Source: Nocardia acididurans (GTDB lineage: Bacteria > Actinomycetota > Actinomycetes > Mycobacteriales > Mycobacteriaceae). Taken from it: a stretch of DNA of 64,000 bases. Location of the stretch: the NCBI RefSeq assembly GCF_016741815.1, contig NZ_JAERRJ010000010.1:248001-312000 (forward strand), given 5' to 3'. A program made the position numbers and the translations under genes. Every line of letters starts with the position of its first letter. The first letter of the stretch is position 1. Shown here piece after piece: positions 1 to 9,711 of this stretch. The notes under the pieces were generated by a model. That model did not search any database and was not told where the DNA came from. It worked only from the letters and a program-made list of their open reading frames with translations.

Positions 1-722
1 GTGTGGCGATGCCCCTGAGAGTCGGTGACGAGTGCCCCGCTCTCACGGGCGATGAGGACACCCGCTGCGGTGTCCCACGGCTTGTTGGAGAGGATGACGC
101 ACGCGTCGGTTCTACCCTCCGCTACCCAGACGAGGTCGAGCGCAGCCGACCCGAACATGCGTACACGCTCCGCGGTGGAGGCAAGCGCTGAGGTGATGGC
201 GACGCGCCGGCGATTCTTCGATTCCGCGTCAGCGCCGACGGCGTAGTCACCAAGGGACACAATGGATTCGCTGATGCTCTTCGCTCGGCTGCACCTGATG
301 CGGTGCCCGTTCGAGTACGCTCCCTGGCCTGCCGTCGCGTAGTACTCGAGCCCGAGCAGCGGCGCGAAGACCACGCCGACCGCGGGTGTCCCATCGCGAA
401 CCAATGCGAGCGAGATCGCAGTGAGCGGAAGCCCGTGAACGAAGTTCGAGGTGCCGTCGATCGGGTCGAGGATCCACACCGCCTCTGACGTCTCAGGATC
501 GGGCCTCGATCCGGTGAGTTCCTCACCGAGAAACTCGATCGTCGGTGTCACCTCGACGAGGAAGTTCTGGATTCCGCGCTGGATTCGCAGATCGAGATCC
601 GTGACAAGATCCCGATCCCCCTTCTTCTCCACCCTGCCGGGTTCCGCACTCTCCAGCAGCCCGCCGCCGATCGCGACGGCTCGGCGCGCAATCGTGAGCA
701 GTTCCGTCTCCTCGGGAGTCAT
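1..722 (-). CDS. Inositol monophosphatase family protein (3' end beyond window)
   Basis: The reading frame is open to base 1, so the C-terminus is missing. The visible protein has the inositol-phosphatase family motifs: FLGEEL (metal-binding Glu), WILDPIDGTSNFVHG (WxxDPIDGT) and KPWDTAAG (WDxAAG). The family comprises Mg-dependent, Li-sensitive phosphomonoesterases acting on inositol phosphates, histidinol phosphate or 3'-phosphoadenosine phosphate; the substrate here cannot be decided. The ATG at 722 overlaps the stop of the upstream DUF5919 regulator by 4 bases (ATGA), so the two are translationally coupled. Confidence 0.88.
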   Translation of the reverse strand, partial: MTPEETELLTIARRAVAIGGGLLESAEPGRVEKKGDRDLVTDLDLRIQRGIQNFLVEVTPTIEFLGEELTGSRPDPETSEAVWILDPIDGTSNFVHGLPLTAISLALVRDGTPAVGVVFAPLLGLEYYATAGQGAYSNGHRIRCSRAKSISESIVSLGDYAVGADAESKNRRRVAITSALASTAERVRMFGSAALDLVWVAEGRTDACVILSNKPWDTAAGVLIARESGALVTDSQGHRH

Positions 723-1480
723 TGCGCTCCAACCTCGCGCCCCGAAACCCACAGTGCCTCGAAGACCTGTACAAAGGTGTCGAAAAGGCCCGGCTGATCA
801 CTGCGGCGAGCGACGAATGTCGGAGAATCGACGCCCCGAGCGTTCGGCAGGTACGGCTGAACGATGCAGGTCTTCCGGTCGATCACCGTGATGTTGAACC
901 TGATCGGCTCGTCGTAGATTCGAATGACAATGGATCCTGAACTGTTCGAAGGGATCTGGTTCGTCAGCCGGATCAGTGAATCGATATTGATCCGGGTCAG
1001 GCCGCTCAGCACGCCGGGACCATGACCTTCCTCCTTCTCCCGGGCAACGACGTGCACACCTGCCGGATCCAGAAACAGGCAACGGAAAGTGCATCCCGCC
1101 GCGACCAGCTTCAGGATCTCGCGGTCTGAATGCTGCTGGCACAACAGATTCAGTGACAGTCCAGCCAAATCGATAGTGCCGACGTCCCGGAAGAGTTCTC
1201 TGGGCGGCATCGCCTGGTTGAAATCGGCGCGCGTGGCAAATACGGCTGCCACATCCGCGTACTGCCGCTGCGGGGCGACCTCGGGCCAGAGGTACTCCTC
1301 GGATTCGTGTAGCAGCGCCGCGAGCGCGTAGCGGTGTTTGGGATAGGGGACGCGTGCTTTCGTGATCCACCGCTCGACCGTCTTCGCATCGACATCGAGG
1401 GACCCGGCCACCGTTTGGGGCGTGAGTCCATTGTGCAGAAGTGCGCTTCGAAGCCGTTCGTTAGCCACGATCCACCGCAT
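719..1480 (-). CDS. DUF5919-type helix-turn-helix regulator
   Basis: 253 aa. The N-terminus (about residues 5-60) is a helix-turn-helix of the kind seen in XRE-like regulators (NGLTPQTVAGSLDVDAKTVERWI). The rest (about 90-250) resembles the DUF5919 sensor-like domain found in Streptomyces and Nocardia, of unknown ligand. It is the first gene of a two-gene unit with the inositol-phosphatase-family gene (4-base overlap), so it may control or sense something tied to that phosphatase. It is divergent from the small gene at 1623. DNA binding is inferred from the fold only. Confidence 0.7.
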   Translation of the reverse strand: MRWIVANERLRSALLHNGLTPQTVAGSLDVDAKTVERWITKARVPYPKHRYALAALLHESEEYLWPEVAPQRQYADVAAVFATRADFNQAMPPRELFRDVGTIDLAGLSLNLLCQQHSDREILKLVAAGCTFRCLFLDPAGVHVVAREKEEGHGPGVLSGLTRINIDSLIRLTNQIPSNSSGSIVIRIYDEPIRFNITVIDRKTCIVQPYLPNARGVDSPTFVARRSDQPGLFDTFVQVFEALWVSGREVGAQ

Positions 1481-1622
1481 CGTTGGGGGACATTCAGGGA
1501 CGAGTGTAGACGTCTCCAGACGTCCTTCGAGGTCCTTTCGGGAGGTGATGATGTCCCTGCGTAACGAGGGAAGCTGGGGACGCCCGATCCGATTCGTGGA
1601 CGCAGAGCATGGAAGGAGCGAA

Positions 1623-1958
1623 ATGCGTTTCCGGCCAACCGCACTCGGCTATGTGAGATCCGACGTGGCAGGGATTCAACAGGCGCGGGATGAGGCTGAG
1701 ATTCGTCGTGTAGCCCAGCGTCTGGGCTATGACCTGGCCAAGATCGTTGTCTTCCAGTCGGGTGATGGATACCCACTACGGCGTTTGAAGCGCCTCATCT
1801 CCGATCTCGGCGCGGAAGCGGTCATCGTGCCGAACGTGAAGCACTTCGACGCCGAGAAGGTGCCCACGGAACTCGTCCGCCGAGTGGACGTGATCACGGT
1901 ACGACCGGAGTCGACCCATGCACGATGGTCGACCGGTTTCGTGGACAACGCCGGATAG
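1623..1958 (+). CDS. Small resolvase/recombinase-like hypothetical protein
   Basis: 111 aa from the ATG at 1623, preceded by a strong GGAAGGAG at 1611-1618 with 4 bases of spacing. An in-frame ATG at 1551 after GGGAGG would add 24 residues. The sequence (ALGYVRSDVAG, AQRLGYDLAKIVVF, LGAEAVIVPNVKHF) resembles a family of small actinobacterial proteins loosely related to the catalytic-domain fold of serine resolvases. I see no DNA-binding domain and no clear catalytic serine motif, so recombination activity is doubtful. It is divergent from the DUF5919 gene, a pairing that looks conserved in character. Confidence 0.55.
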   Translation: MRFRPTALGYVRSDVAGIQQARDEAEIRRVAQRLGYDLAKIVVFQSGDGYPLRRLKRLISDLGAEAVIVPNVKHFDAEKVPTELVRRVDVITVRPESTHARWSTGFVDNAG

Positions 1959-1981
1959 CGGTCCAAGCGACCGTGGATTCG

Positions 1982-2437
1982 TCAGACTGTGCGGGCGTCG
2001 GGCTCCCAGACCAGTCGCCCGTACAGCGCACTGCGGCCGGTAGTCACGCCCTCGCGGACCACCGCGGGCAGTTCCGCCGAATCAGCCGGAACCACAACAG
2101 GATCGATCAACCGGTACCGCCGGCCCCGATGCAGGATCCCCGCGGATCCCGCCGCCACGGTATTGCGTACCCAGTCGGCTCCGGCCCCGTAATTCAGCAT
2201 CACGGTCAGTGTTCCGCCGTCTACCAATGCCATCACGGGCGTTCGGTAGCCCTTCCCCGACTTCCGCCCGGTGTGTTCGACGACCGCGCAGTACGGCAGG
2301 TAGGGAGCCCACCGTCGCTGAATCGGATTGGTGACGTATTTGTTCACCCGCGCGATCACCCGCATCCCGCCTGGCCCGAGCAGCTCCGATATCCGTACGG
2401 CACCCACCGTGATCACGTCGGCGATCTTCCCCGCCAT
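1982..2437 (-). CDS. F420-type nitroreductase family deazaflavin-dependent oxidoreductase
   Basis: 151 aa. It carries the DDN-family core with the motif VVEHTGRKSGKGYRTPVMAL, characteristic of Mycobacterium/Nocardia deazaflavin (F420)-dependent nitroreductases of split-barrel fold. Members reduce nitro compounds, quinones or enones with F420H2; the physiological substrate is unknown. The start at 2437 is supported by GGGGAGG six bases upstream on the minus strand. It is monocistronic and convergent with the gene ending at 1958, with only 23 bases between the stops. Confidence 0.8.
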   Translation of the reverse strand: MAGKIADVITVGAVRISELLGPGGMRVIARVNKYVTNPIQRRWAPYLPYCAVVEHTGRKSGKGYRTPVMALVDGGTLTVMLNYGAGADWVRNTVAAGSAGILHRGRRYRLIDPVVVPADSAELPAVVREGVTTGRSALYGRLVWEPDARTV

Positions 2438-2628
2438 GGCGCACCTCCCCGAAGTGGTTCCGTTCGAACACTTCCCGCCGTACCGCCCGTTGTCAACGCC
2501 ACCACCGGCCGAGTTGCTCCGGACGTCCGCAGTGCACCCGCAGGCCCCGGCACCTGACGGCGTGATCGACTGGGTGCGAACGGTTTTGGGTGTTGTACGC
2601 TGACGCGAGCCGAGGGGAGAGGGTTGTG

Positions 2629-2994
2629 ATGTTTGTCAGACGTCTGATCGCGGGTGGGTTGATGGCCGGTGTGGCCGTCCTGGGAAGCGGCACGGTGGCC
2701 TATGCGGCGGGTCCGCAGGAGGCCGAGTATCTGGAGAATTCGCGACGCTATACGCCGTCACTCGAGTTCGTGCCCGACGACGGACTCCTCGAGATCGGAT
2801 ATGCGGTCTGTGCCGTGTACGACGGCCGGGGTGTGAGTGCGGAGACGTTACGAGGGATCATCGACCTGGCGACGCAGGACGGGATGACCGAGACCGAGAT
2901 CCGCAGCGTCATCGCCAGTTCTGCGACCTGGCTCTGCTCGCAGCACGGCGATCCGGTTATGCGCGCCTTCGACGACATGGTCAACAAGAACTGA
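2629..2994 (+). CDS. Secreted DUF732 domain protein
   Basis: 121 aa from ATG 2629 (GTG at 2626 is also possible), after the purine run GGGGAGAGGG at 2614-2623. An N-terminal signal peptide (FVRRLIAGGLMAGVAVLG, cleavage near AYAAG) is followed by a small helical domain with two cysteines (YAVCAVYDG and SATWLCSQHG) that fit the DUF732 pattern of mycobacterial and nocardial exported proteins. The function of the family is unknown. It stands alone, with a tRNA-Leu downstream on the other strand. Confidence 0.72.
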   Translation: MFVRRLIAGGLMAGVAVLGSGTVAYAAGPQEAEYLENSRRYTPSLEFVPDDGLLEIGYAVCAVYDGRGVSAETLRGIIDLATQDGMTETEIRSVIASSATWLCSQHGDPVMRAFDDMVNKN

Positions 2995-3143
2995 TCCCTG
3001 ATCGCGGGACATTCACTCCGCCCCGGAACGAGCTTCCACCGCACGGAATGATGTTGTGCCGCAAGGACTTCCCGAAACAGGCCCGCTGCGTGGCCGATGC
3101 AGAAAGGGCCGCCCCCGATAACCTCGGAAACGGCCCTCCATCT

Positions 3144-3230
3144 TGGTGCCGAGTGTGGGACTTGAACCCACACGTCCTTTCGGACAACGGTTTTTGAGAC
3201 CGTCGCGTCTGCCTGTTCCGCCAACTCGGC
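3144..3230 (-). tRNA. tRNA-Leu (anticodon CAA)
   Basis: Cloverleaf on the minus strand: acceptor GCCGAGT/ACTCGGC, anticodon stem ACGGT/ACCGT enclosing loop CTCAAAA (anticodon CAA, reading UUG), a long class II variable arm (TTGTCCGAAAGGACG), T arm GTGGG-TTCAAGT-CCCAC, discriminator A and an encoded CCA at 3144-3146. All stems pair without mismatch. Confidence 0.96.
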
Positions 3231-3448
3231 GCACCGGGTTCGAATCATAGCGGGTATTGGGCGTGGGAACTAAATCGAGGGGGTCGGGGCGCAGTAGCGT
3301 TGTGATACTGGTCGGTTTGCGCTGGGTAGATGGGTTGTGAGCGCGGGTGGACGGTACTCTTTGGTTACTCGGGTGCGTGCCGATCCGTCGAGGGTGGCTT
3401 CGGACCGGATGCGTCGGGTGTTGGTAACGGAGCGACAGGGGTTCATCT

Positions 3449-4072
3449 ATGGGAACGACAGCAGGGGGCGGTTCGAAGCGGGATGCTGCGGCGTCCGCCC
3501 CCAAGCGGGTGGTGGTTGCCGAGGACGAGGCGCTCATCCGGATGGATCTGGTGGAGATGCTCTCCGAAGAGGGGTATCTGGTGGTGGGTGAGGCGGGTGA
3601 CGGTCAGCAGGCCGTGGACCTCGCCGAGGAGTTGCGTCCCGATCTGGTGATCATGGACGTGAAGATGCCGCGCCGCGACGGAATCGACGCCGCCGCCGAG
3701 ATCGCCTCGAAACGCCTTGCGCCGGTGGTCATTCTGACCGCCTTCAGTCAGCGTGATCTGGTGGAGCGGGCCCGTGACGCCGGAGCCATGGCCTACCTGG
3801 TGAAGCCGTTCACCAAGTCGGACCTGGTGCCGGCCATCGAATTGGCGGCCAGCCGCTTCCACGAGATCACCGCCCTCGAGGGTGAGGTCGCGAATCTCTC
3901 CGAGCGCCTGGAAACCCGGAAGCTGGTCGAGCGCGCCAAGGGTGTGCTGATGCAGACCCAGGGCCTGTCGGAACCGCAGGCGTTCAAGTGGATTCAGCGC
4001 ACCGCCATGGACCGCCGCACCACGATGAAGGCGGTCGCCGAGGTCGTATTGGAGAACCTCGCCCCCAAGTAG
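3449..4072 (+). CDS. pdtaR: ANTAR-domain response regulator PdtaR
   Basis: 207 aa. The receiver domain (about 20-135) has the acidic pair E25/D26, phospho-acceptor D70 (LVIMDVKMP), T97 and K119. A linker coiled coil and a C-terminal ANTAR RNA-binding domain (about 150-200, RKLVERAKGVLMQTQGLSEPQAF) follow. This is the Rv1626 architecture: the partner of the PdtaS histidine kinase, acting as an RNA-binding antiterminator after phosphorylation. The kinase is not in the window, as in mycobacteria. It heads the conserved block shared with M. tuberculosis. ANTAR proteins bind paired hexaloop hairpins, so the structured leader just downstream deserves comparison. Confidence 0.95.
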   Translation: MGTTAGGGSKRDAAASAPKRVVVAEDEALIRMDLVEMLSEEGYLVVGEAGDGQQAVDLAEELRPDLVIMDVKMPRRDGIDAAAEIASKRLAPVVILTAFSQRDLVERARDAGAMAYLVKPFTKSDLVPAIELAASRFHEITALEGEVANLSERLETRKLVERAKGVLMQTQGLSEPQAFKWIQRTAMDRRTTMKAVAEVVLENLAPK

Positions 4073-4097
4073 GGCCGAGTGGGCCGAAGGCCGTCCG

Positions 4098-4293
4098 ATC
4101 CCCGCATTAGGTTGCCGAGAGAATGCTGTACGCGTTAACTCGCCGGTAACAGAATGCGGGGATTAGTTCGTTGCGATGTCACATGAATGATGCGAATGTG
4201 ATGCGGAGCTAACGTGGCAGGGATATGTTCTGGTCGGGCCGATAGATGAGGCGGCCTCCCCGGCGAGCCGGGGAGCACAGAACATAGAGGTGA
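4098..4293 (+). promoter_or_regulatory. Structured leader/regulatory region of the branched-chain amino acid transporter
   Basis: The 224-base gap before the binding-protein gene is rich in inverted repeats. An 11-bp perfect repeat (4098-4108 with 4153-4163) encloses 44 bases. Nearer the gene, three helices form a three-way junction: P1 TATGTTCTG (4224-4232) with CAGAACATA (4278-4286), P2 GGCCG (4237-4241) with CGGCC (4252-4256), and P3 CTCCCCGG (4256-4263) with CCGGGGAG (4268-4275); P2 and P3 share base 4256. P1 ends directly against the Shine-Dalgarno GAGGTGA (4287-4293). TTAAC-N6-GTAAC at 4135-4150 resembles a GlnR half-site pair. Regulation by RNA folding or GlnR is inferred; no known riboswitch class was recognised. 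Confidence 0.5.
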
Positions 4294-4296
4294 ATC

Positions 4297-5529
4297 GTGC
4301 TTGGTTCAATGGCACGCACGTCCTGGCGGCAGTCCCGCACGGCACGAGCGATGGTCATCGGCGCGGCGGCGGCAATCGCACTCGCGGGCTGTAGCAGCAA
4401 ATCGGATGACGACAAGGGTTCGGGTAGCAACCTGAGCATTGCGCCCCTGGTGCAGATCGACACCGCGGGCAAGGAAGCGGCGGCCAGTGGTTCCACCGCG
4501 GCCGCAGACCCCGCCGGCGACGGCAAGGCGACCTGCGCACCGCAGACCATCGCCATGGCCGGTCCGCTCACCGGGCCGAACTCCGCGCTCGGCATCAACA
4601 TCGTCATGGGTGTGAAGCTGGCCCTGGACAAGCACAACAAGGCCAATCCGAACTGCCAGGTGAGCGTCAAGGAATTCGACACCGAGGGCAACCCGCAGAA
4701 GGCCACCCAGGTCATTCCGACCATCATCAACGATCAGAACATCACCGCCCTGATCGGCCCCACCTTCTCCGGTGAGACCAAGGCGACCGGCCAGATCCTC
4801 AGCGATGCGGGCCTGCCCGCGCTGAGCGCGTCGGCCACCAACGCCACCCTCACCCAGAACGGCTGGAAGACCTTCTTCCGCGGCCTGGCCAACGACGACC
4901 TGCAGGGTCCGGCCGTGGCCAAGTACCTGACGGGTGCGGCCGGCTTCAAGAAGATCTGCGTCGTCCAGGACAACACCGACTACGGCACCGGCCTGGCCAA
5001 GGCCGTCAACGAGGGCTTGGGCGCGTCCGCCGACGCCGGCTGCGCCGTGCAGGTGAAGGAGGGCGACAAGGACTTCGCCGCCGCCGTCTCCAAGCTGAAG
5101 AGCGCCGCTCCCGACGCCATCTTCTACGCCGGCTACTACGCCGAGGCCGCCCCGTTCGTGAACCAGCTGCGTTCCGGCGGCGTGACCGCGACCTTCGTCT
5201 CCGCCGACGGCGTGAACGATCCGCAGTTCGTGCGCCAGGGCGGCGACGCCACCAAGGACGCGCTGCTGTCCTGCCCGTGTGGTCCGGCTCCGGCCCAGTT
5301 CACCACCGACTACCAGGCCCTCAACGGCCAGGCGCCGGGCGTGTACTCGGTCGAGGGTTACGACCTCACCACCATCGTGCTGAAGGCCATCGACTCCGGA
5401 AAGACCTCGCGCGCCGACATTCTCGAATTCGTCCGCAACTACGACGGAGCGGGTCTGGCGCGTCAGTACAAGTGGGGTAGCAACGGTGAGCTGACCTCCG
5501 CGCTGATCTGGATGTACAAGGTCCAGTAG
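4297..5529 (+). CDS. livK: Branched-chain amino acid ABC transporter substrate-binding lipoprotein
   Basis: 410 aa. GTG start 3 bases after GAGGTGA; the next in-frame ATG (4309) is too far from it. The signal peptide ends in the lipobox LAGC with the lipidated cysteine at residue 32, followed by a low-complexity linker and a Leu/Ile/Val-binding (Peripla_BP_6) fold from about residue 80 (TIAMAGPLTGPNSALGINIV, ALIGPTFSGETKATGQ). It delivers substrate to the permeases encoded downstream. It is the first gene of the liv operon, behind the structured leader. Substrate assignment to branched-chain amino acids is by family; related systems carry other amino acids or urea. Confidence 0.85.
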   Translation: MLGSMARTSWRQSRTARAMVIGAAAAIALAGCSSKSDDDKGSGSNLSIAPLVQIDTAGKEAAASGSTAAADPAGDGKATCAPQTIAMAGPLTGPNSALGINIVMGVKLALDKHNKANPNCQVSVKEFDTEGNPQKATQVIPTIINDQNITALIGPTFSGETKATGQILSDAGLPALSASATNATLTQNGWKTFFRGLANDDLQGPAVAKYLTGAAGFKKICVVQDNTDYGTGLAKAVNEGLGASADAGCAVQVKEGDKDFAAAVSKLKSAAPDAIFYAGYYAEAAPFVNQLRSGGVTATFVSADGVNDPQFVRQGGDATKDALLSCPCGPAPAQFTTDYQALNGQAPGVYSVEGYDLTTIVLKAIDSGKTSRADILEFVRNYDGAGLARQYKWGSNGELTSALIWMYKVQ

Positions 5530-5623
5530 GACAACGGAATTCGCGAGCAGCGTGTGCCGATGCCAGGTGCGGAGATCCCGCGCCGCGCGGCACACGCTGC
5601 TGGCTCGATGGCGAGAGTAACGA

Positions 5624-6669
5624 ATGACTGTAACCGCGCTGGCCGACTCGGCCGTGCTCGCCGGTTCGATCGGGTTCGACGTGGGCGGACTCATCGACCG
5701 GTTCTGGAGTTTGACCGTAGAGGGTTTGACCTACGGGTCGATCTACGCGCTCGTAGCTGTGGGCTACACCCTGGTCTACGGCGTTTTGCGCCTGATCAAT
5801 TTCGCGCATTCCGAGATCTTCATGATCGGCCTGTTCGGCCAGTACATCGGTTTGATGCTGCTCGGGTTCGAGCCCCGGGGCAATGCCTACAACCAGGGCA
5901 CCTTTCTGACCATCGTCTTCCTCGGGTTGGCCATGCTGATCGGCATGGCGATATCCGGCGGCGCCGCACTGGGATTGGAGCGCGTGGCCTATCGGCCGTT
6001 GCGCAAACGCGGGGCCAGACCACTCAGCTTCCTGATCACCGCGATCGGAATGTCGTTCGTACTCCAGGAATTCGTGCACTATGTGCTGCCGGAGATCAGC
6101 GACAAACTCGGCATTCCCCGCCTGGGCGGTAACAATGCCCAGGAGAAGATCAAGCTGGTCGAGGCCAAGGAGCAGTTCAATGTCTTCGGCGCCTCGGTCA
6201 CCAATGTCACGCTGATCATCATCGCCGCGGCGGTCGTGCTCGCCGCGATGACCGAAATACTTATCAACCGAACGAAATTCGGCCGCGGTATTCGCGCGGT
6301 CGCGCAGGATCCGGATACCGCGACGCTGATGGGCGTCTCGCGGGAGAAGGTCATCATGCTGACCTTCCTCATCGGCGGTGTGCTCGCCGGTGCGGCCGCG
6401 CTGCTGTTCAGCCTGCGCGTGCCCGAGGGCATCATGTACACCAGCGGATTCGTGCTCGGCATCAAGGCGTTCAGTGCCGCCGTGCTCGGCGGTATCGGCA
6501 ATCTGCGCGGCGCGCTGCTCGGCGGCCTGCTGCTGGGGATGGCCGAAATGTACGGTCAGGCGCTGTTCGGTGAGGCGTGGCGTGACGTGGTGGCCTTCGT
6601 GCTGCTGGTCGCGGTGCTCATGATCCGGCCCACCGGCATCCTGGGCGAGAGCCTCGGGAGGGCGCGAGT

Positions 6670-6673
<4 letters not shown>
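5624..6673 (+). CDS. livH: Branched-chain amino acid ABC transporter permease LivH
   Basis: 349 aa integral membrane permease with 8 or more hydrophobic segments. The family N-terminus is GLTYGSIYALVAVGYTLVYG, and the cytoplasmic coupling region lies around GRGIRAVAQDPDTATLMGVS. It is somewhat longer than E. coli LivH (about 308 aa) because of an insertion around residues 80-190. It pairs with LivM to form the translocation channel. The start overlaps nothing and lies 94 bases after livK; the end overlaps livM by 4 bases. Confidence 0.88.
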
Positions 6674-7895
<1,222 letters not shown>

Positions 7896-7899
<4 letters not shown>

Positions 7900-8867
7900 C
7901 CGGGCCGGGCGCGGGTGACGCGCTGTTCGACAACGAAGACATGCGGGCCGGGTACACGGGCGAGCCGGAAGCCGAACCCTCGGCGGGCACGGTCGATGTG
8001 ACCGAGGTGCTGCCGGTGTACTCCGATGCCGCGGTGGTGGCGGAAGTCGTTGCGCCGCACCGGGAAATCCAGACCGCGGTCGGTGAACCGCTGCTGCGCA
8101 CCGACGGGCTGACGGTCAAGTTCGGTGGTCTCACCGCGCTCGACGATGTGACCTTCGAGATCCGCCGCGGCGAGATCCTCGGGCTCATCGGACCGAACGG
8201 TGCGGGCAAGACCACCTGCTTCAACGCCATCACGGGTGTGTACCGGCCGTCCGGGGGCACCGTGTACTTCGACGGGCAGCCGCTCACCAAATCCAAGCGC
8301 AACGAGATCACGCGGCTGGGCATCGCGCGCACCTTCCAGAACATTCGCTTGTTCGCGGAGATGACCGCGCTGGAGAACGTGGTCGTCGGCACCGACGCGC
8401 GGCACAAGACCTCGGTGCCGGGCGCGATCTTCCGCACGCCGCGTCATCGCCGCGAGGAACGCGACGCCATCGAACGCGGTATGGCGCTGCTGGAGTTCGT
8501 GGGCATCGCACCGCGGGCGGTGGAGAAGGCGCGCAACCTCTCCTACGGCGACCAACGCCGTCTGGAGATCGCGCGCGCCCTGGCCACCGAACCCAAGCTG
8601 CTGTGCCTGGACGAGCCGGCCGCGGGGTTCAACCCGAGCGAGAAATCGGCGCTCATGGATCTGATCCGCAAGATCCGCGACGACGGTTTCACCGTGCTGC
8701 TCATCGAGCACGACATGCGGCTGGTCATGGGCGTGACCGACCGGATCGTGGTGCTGGAATTCGGCCGCAAGATTGCCGACGGGTTGCCCTCGGCCATCCG
8801 GGAGGACCCGAAGGTGATTGCCGCCTATCTCGGCGTGCCCGACGAGGAAGTGGGTGAATCCCTGTGA
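7896..8867 (+). CDS. livG: Branched-chain amino acid ABC transporter ATP-binding protein LivG
   Basis: 323 aa from the ATG that overlaps the livM stop. The ATPase core starts near residue 66 (LLRTDGLTVKFGG) with Walker A GPNGAGKT (99-106), signature LSYGDQRRLEIARAL, Walker B LLCLDEPAAG and switch His in LIEHDM. The usual LivG is about 255 aa; here an acidic, Ala/Val/Glu-rich N-terminal extension of roughly 60 residues precedes the domain. It energises transport together with LivF. It overlaps livF by 4 bases (GTGA). Confidence 0.88.
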
Positions 8868-9610
8868 CATCACTCGAGAAATCCAGCGGGGCCCCGCTGC
8901 TCGAAGTCGAGGACATGGTCGTCAACTACGGCAGAATCCAAGCGCTGCACGGCATCTCACTGTCCGTGCAGCAGGGCGAGCTGGTGACCCTGCTGGGCGC
9001 GAACGGTGCGGGCAAGACCACCACCATGCGCGCCCTGTCCGGCCTGCTGCCGCTCAGCGGCGGCCGGATCCTGTTCGAGGGCAAGGACATCACCCGGGTG
9101 AAGGCGCACGACCGCGTGGGCCTGGGGTTGATCCAGGCCCCCGAGGGCCGCGGCATCTTCCCCGGTATGACGGTGCAGGAAAACCTCGACATGGGTTGCT
9201 ACGCCCGCACCTTCAAGAAGAAGACCGAATACACCGAAACCCTCGAGTGGGTCTTCTCCCTGTTCCCCCGAGTCCAGGAACGCCGCACCCAGGTGGGAGG
9301 CACCCTCTCGGGTGGCGAACAGCAGATGGTGGCGATCGCCCGCTCCCTGATGGCCCGCCCCAAGCTCCTCCTCCTGGACGAGCCCTCAATGGGCCTGGCC
9401 CCCATGGTGATTCAACAGATCTTCCGAATCATCGCCGATATCAACAAGCAGGGCACCACGGTCCTGCTGGTCGAACAGAACGCCCAGCAGGCCCTCACCC
9501 GCAGCCACCGCGCCTACATCCTCGAAACCGGCGAGGTGACCAAAACCGGTGCGGGCCGCGACCTCCTCCACGACCCAGCCGTCAAATCCGCCTACCTCGG
9601 CGTCGGCTGA
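8864..9610 (+). CDS. livF: Branched-chain amino acid ABC transporter ATP-binding protein LivF
   Basis: 248 aa, standard LivF length. Walker A LGANGAGKTTT, signature LSGGEQQMVAIARSL, Walker B LLLLDEPSMGL, switch LLVEQNA. GTG start inside the livG stop overlap. Last gene of the liv operon, followed after 7 bases by a very long hairpin that probably ends the transcript. Confidence 0.9.
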   Translation: MTSLEKSSGAPLLEVEDMVVNYGRIQALHGISLSVQQGELVTLLGANGAGKTTTMRALSGLLPLSGGRILFEGKDITRVKAHDRVGLGLIQAPEGRGIFPGMTVQENLDMGCYARTFKKKTEYTETLEWVFSLFPRVQERRTQVGGTLSGGEQQMVAIARSLMARPKLLLLDEPSMGLAPMVIQQIFRIIADINKQGTTVLLVEQNAQQALTRSHRAYILETGEVTKTGAGRDLLHDPAVKSAYLGVG

Positions 9611-9617
9611 CCGTCCC

Positions 9618-9692
9618 GGCCTGAGCTACTCACTATCGGCCCAGATTCCTGCTGATCCGCGCAGAATTCGCCGATAGTGAGTAGCTCAGGCC
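9618..9692. repeat. 23-bp perfect inverted repeat after livF
   Basis: Arms 9618-9640 and 9670-9692 are exact reverse complements over 23 bases (core GAGCTACTCACTATCGG), around a 29-base loop. The loop can extend the stem imperfectly (ATTCCTGC against GCAGAAT). No T-run follows on either strand. It lies between livF (+) and the ridA remnant (-), so it may act as a bidirectional terminator, or be a dispersed palindromic or miniature mobile element. Confidence 0.8.
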
Positions 9693-9711
9693 TCCGGCCC
9701 GTCGACCGTGC

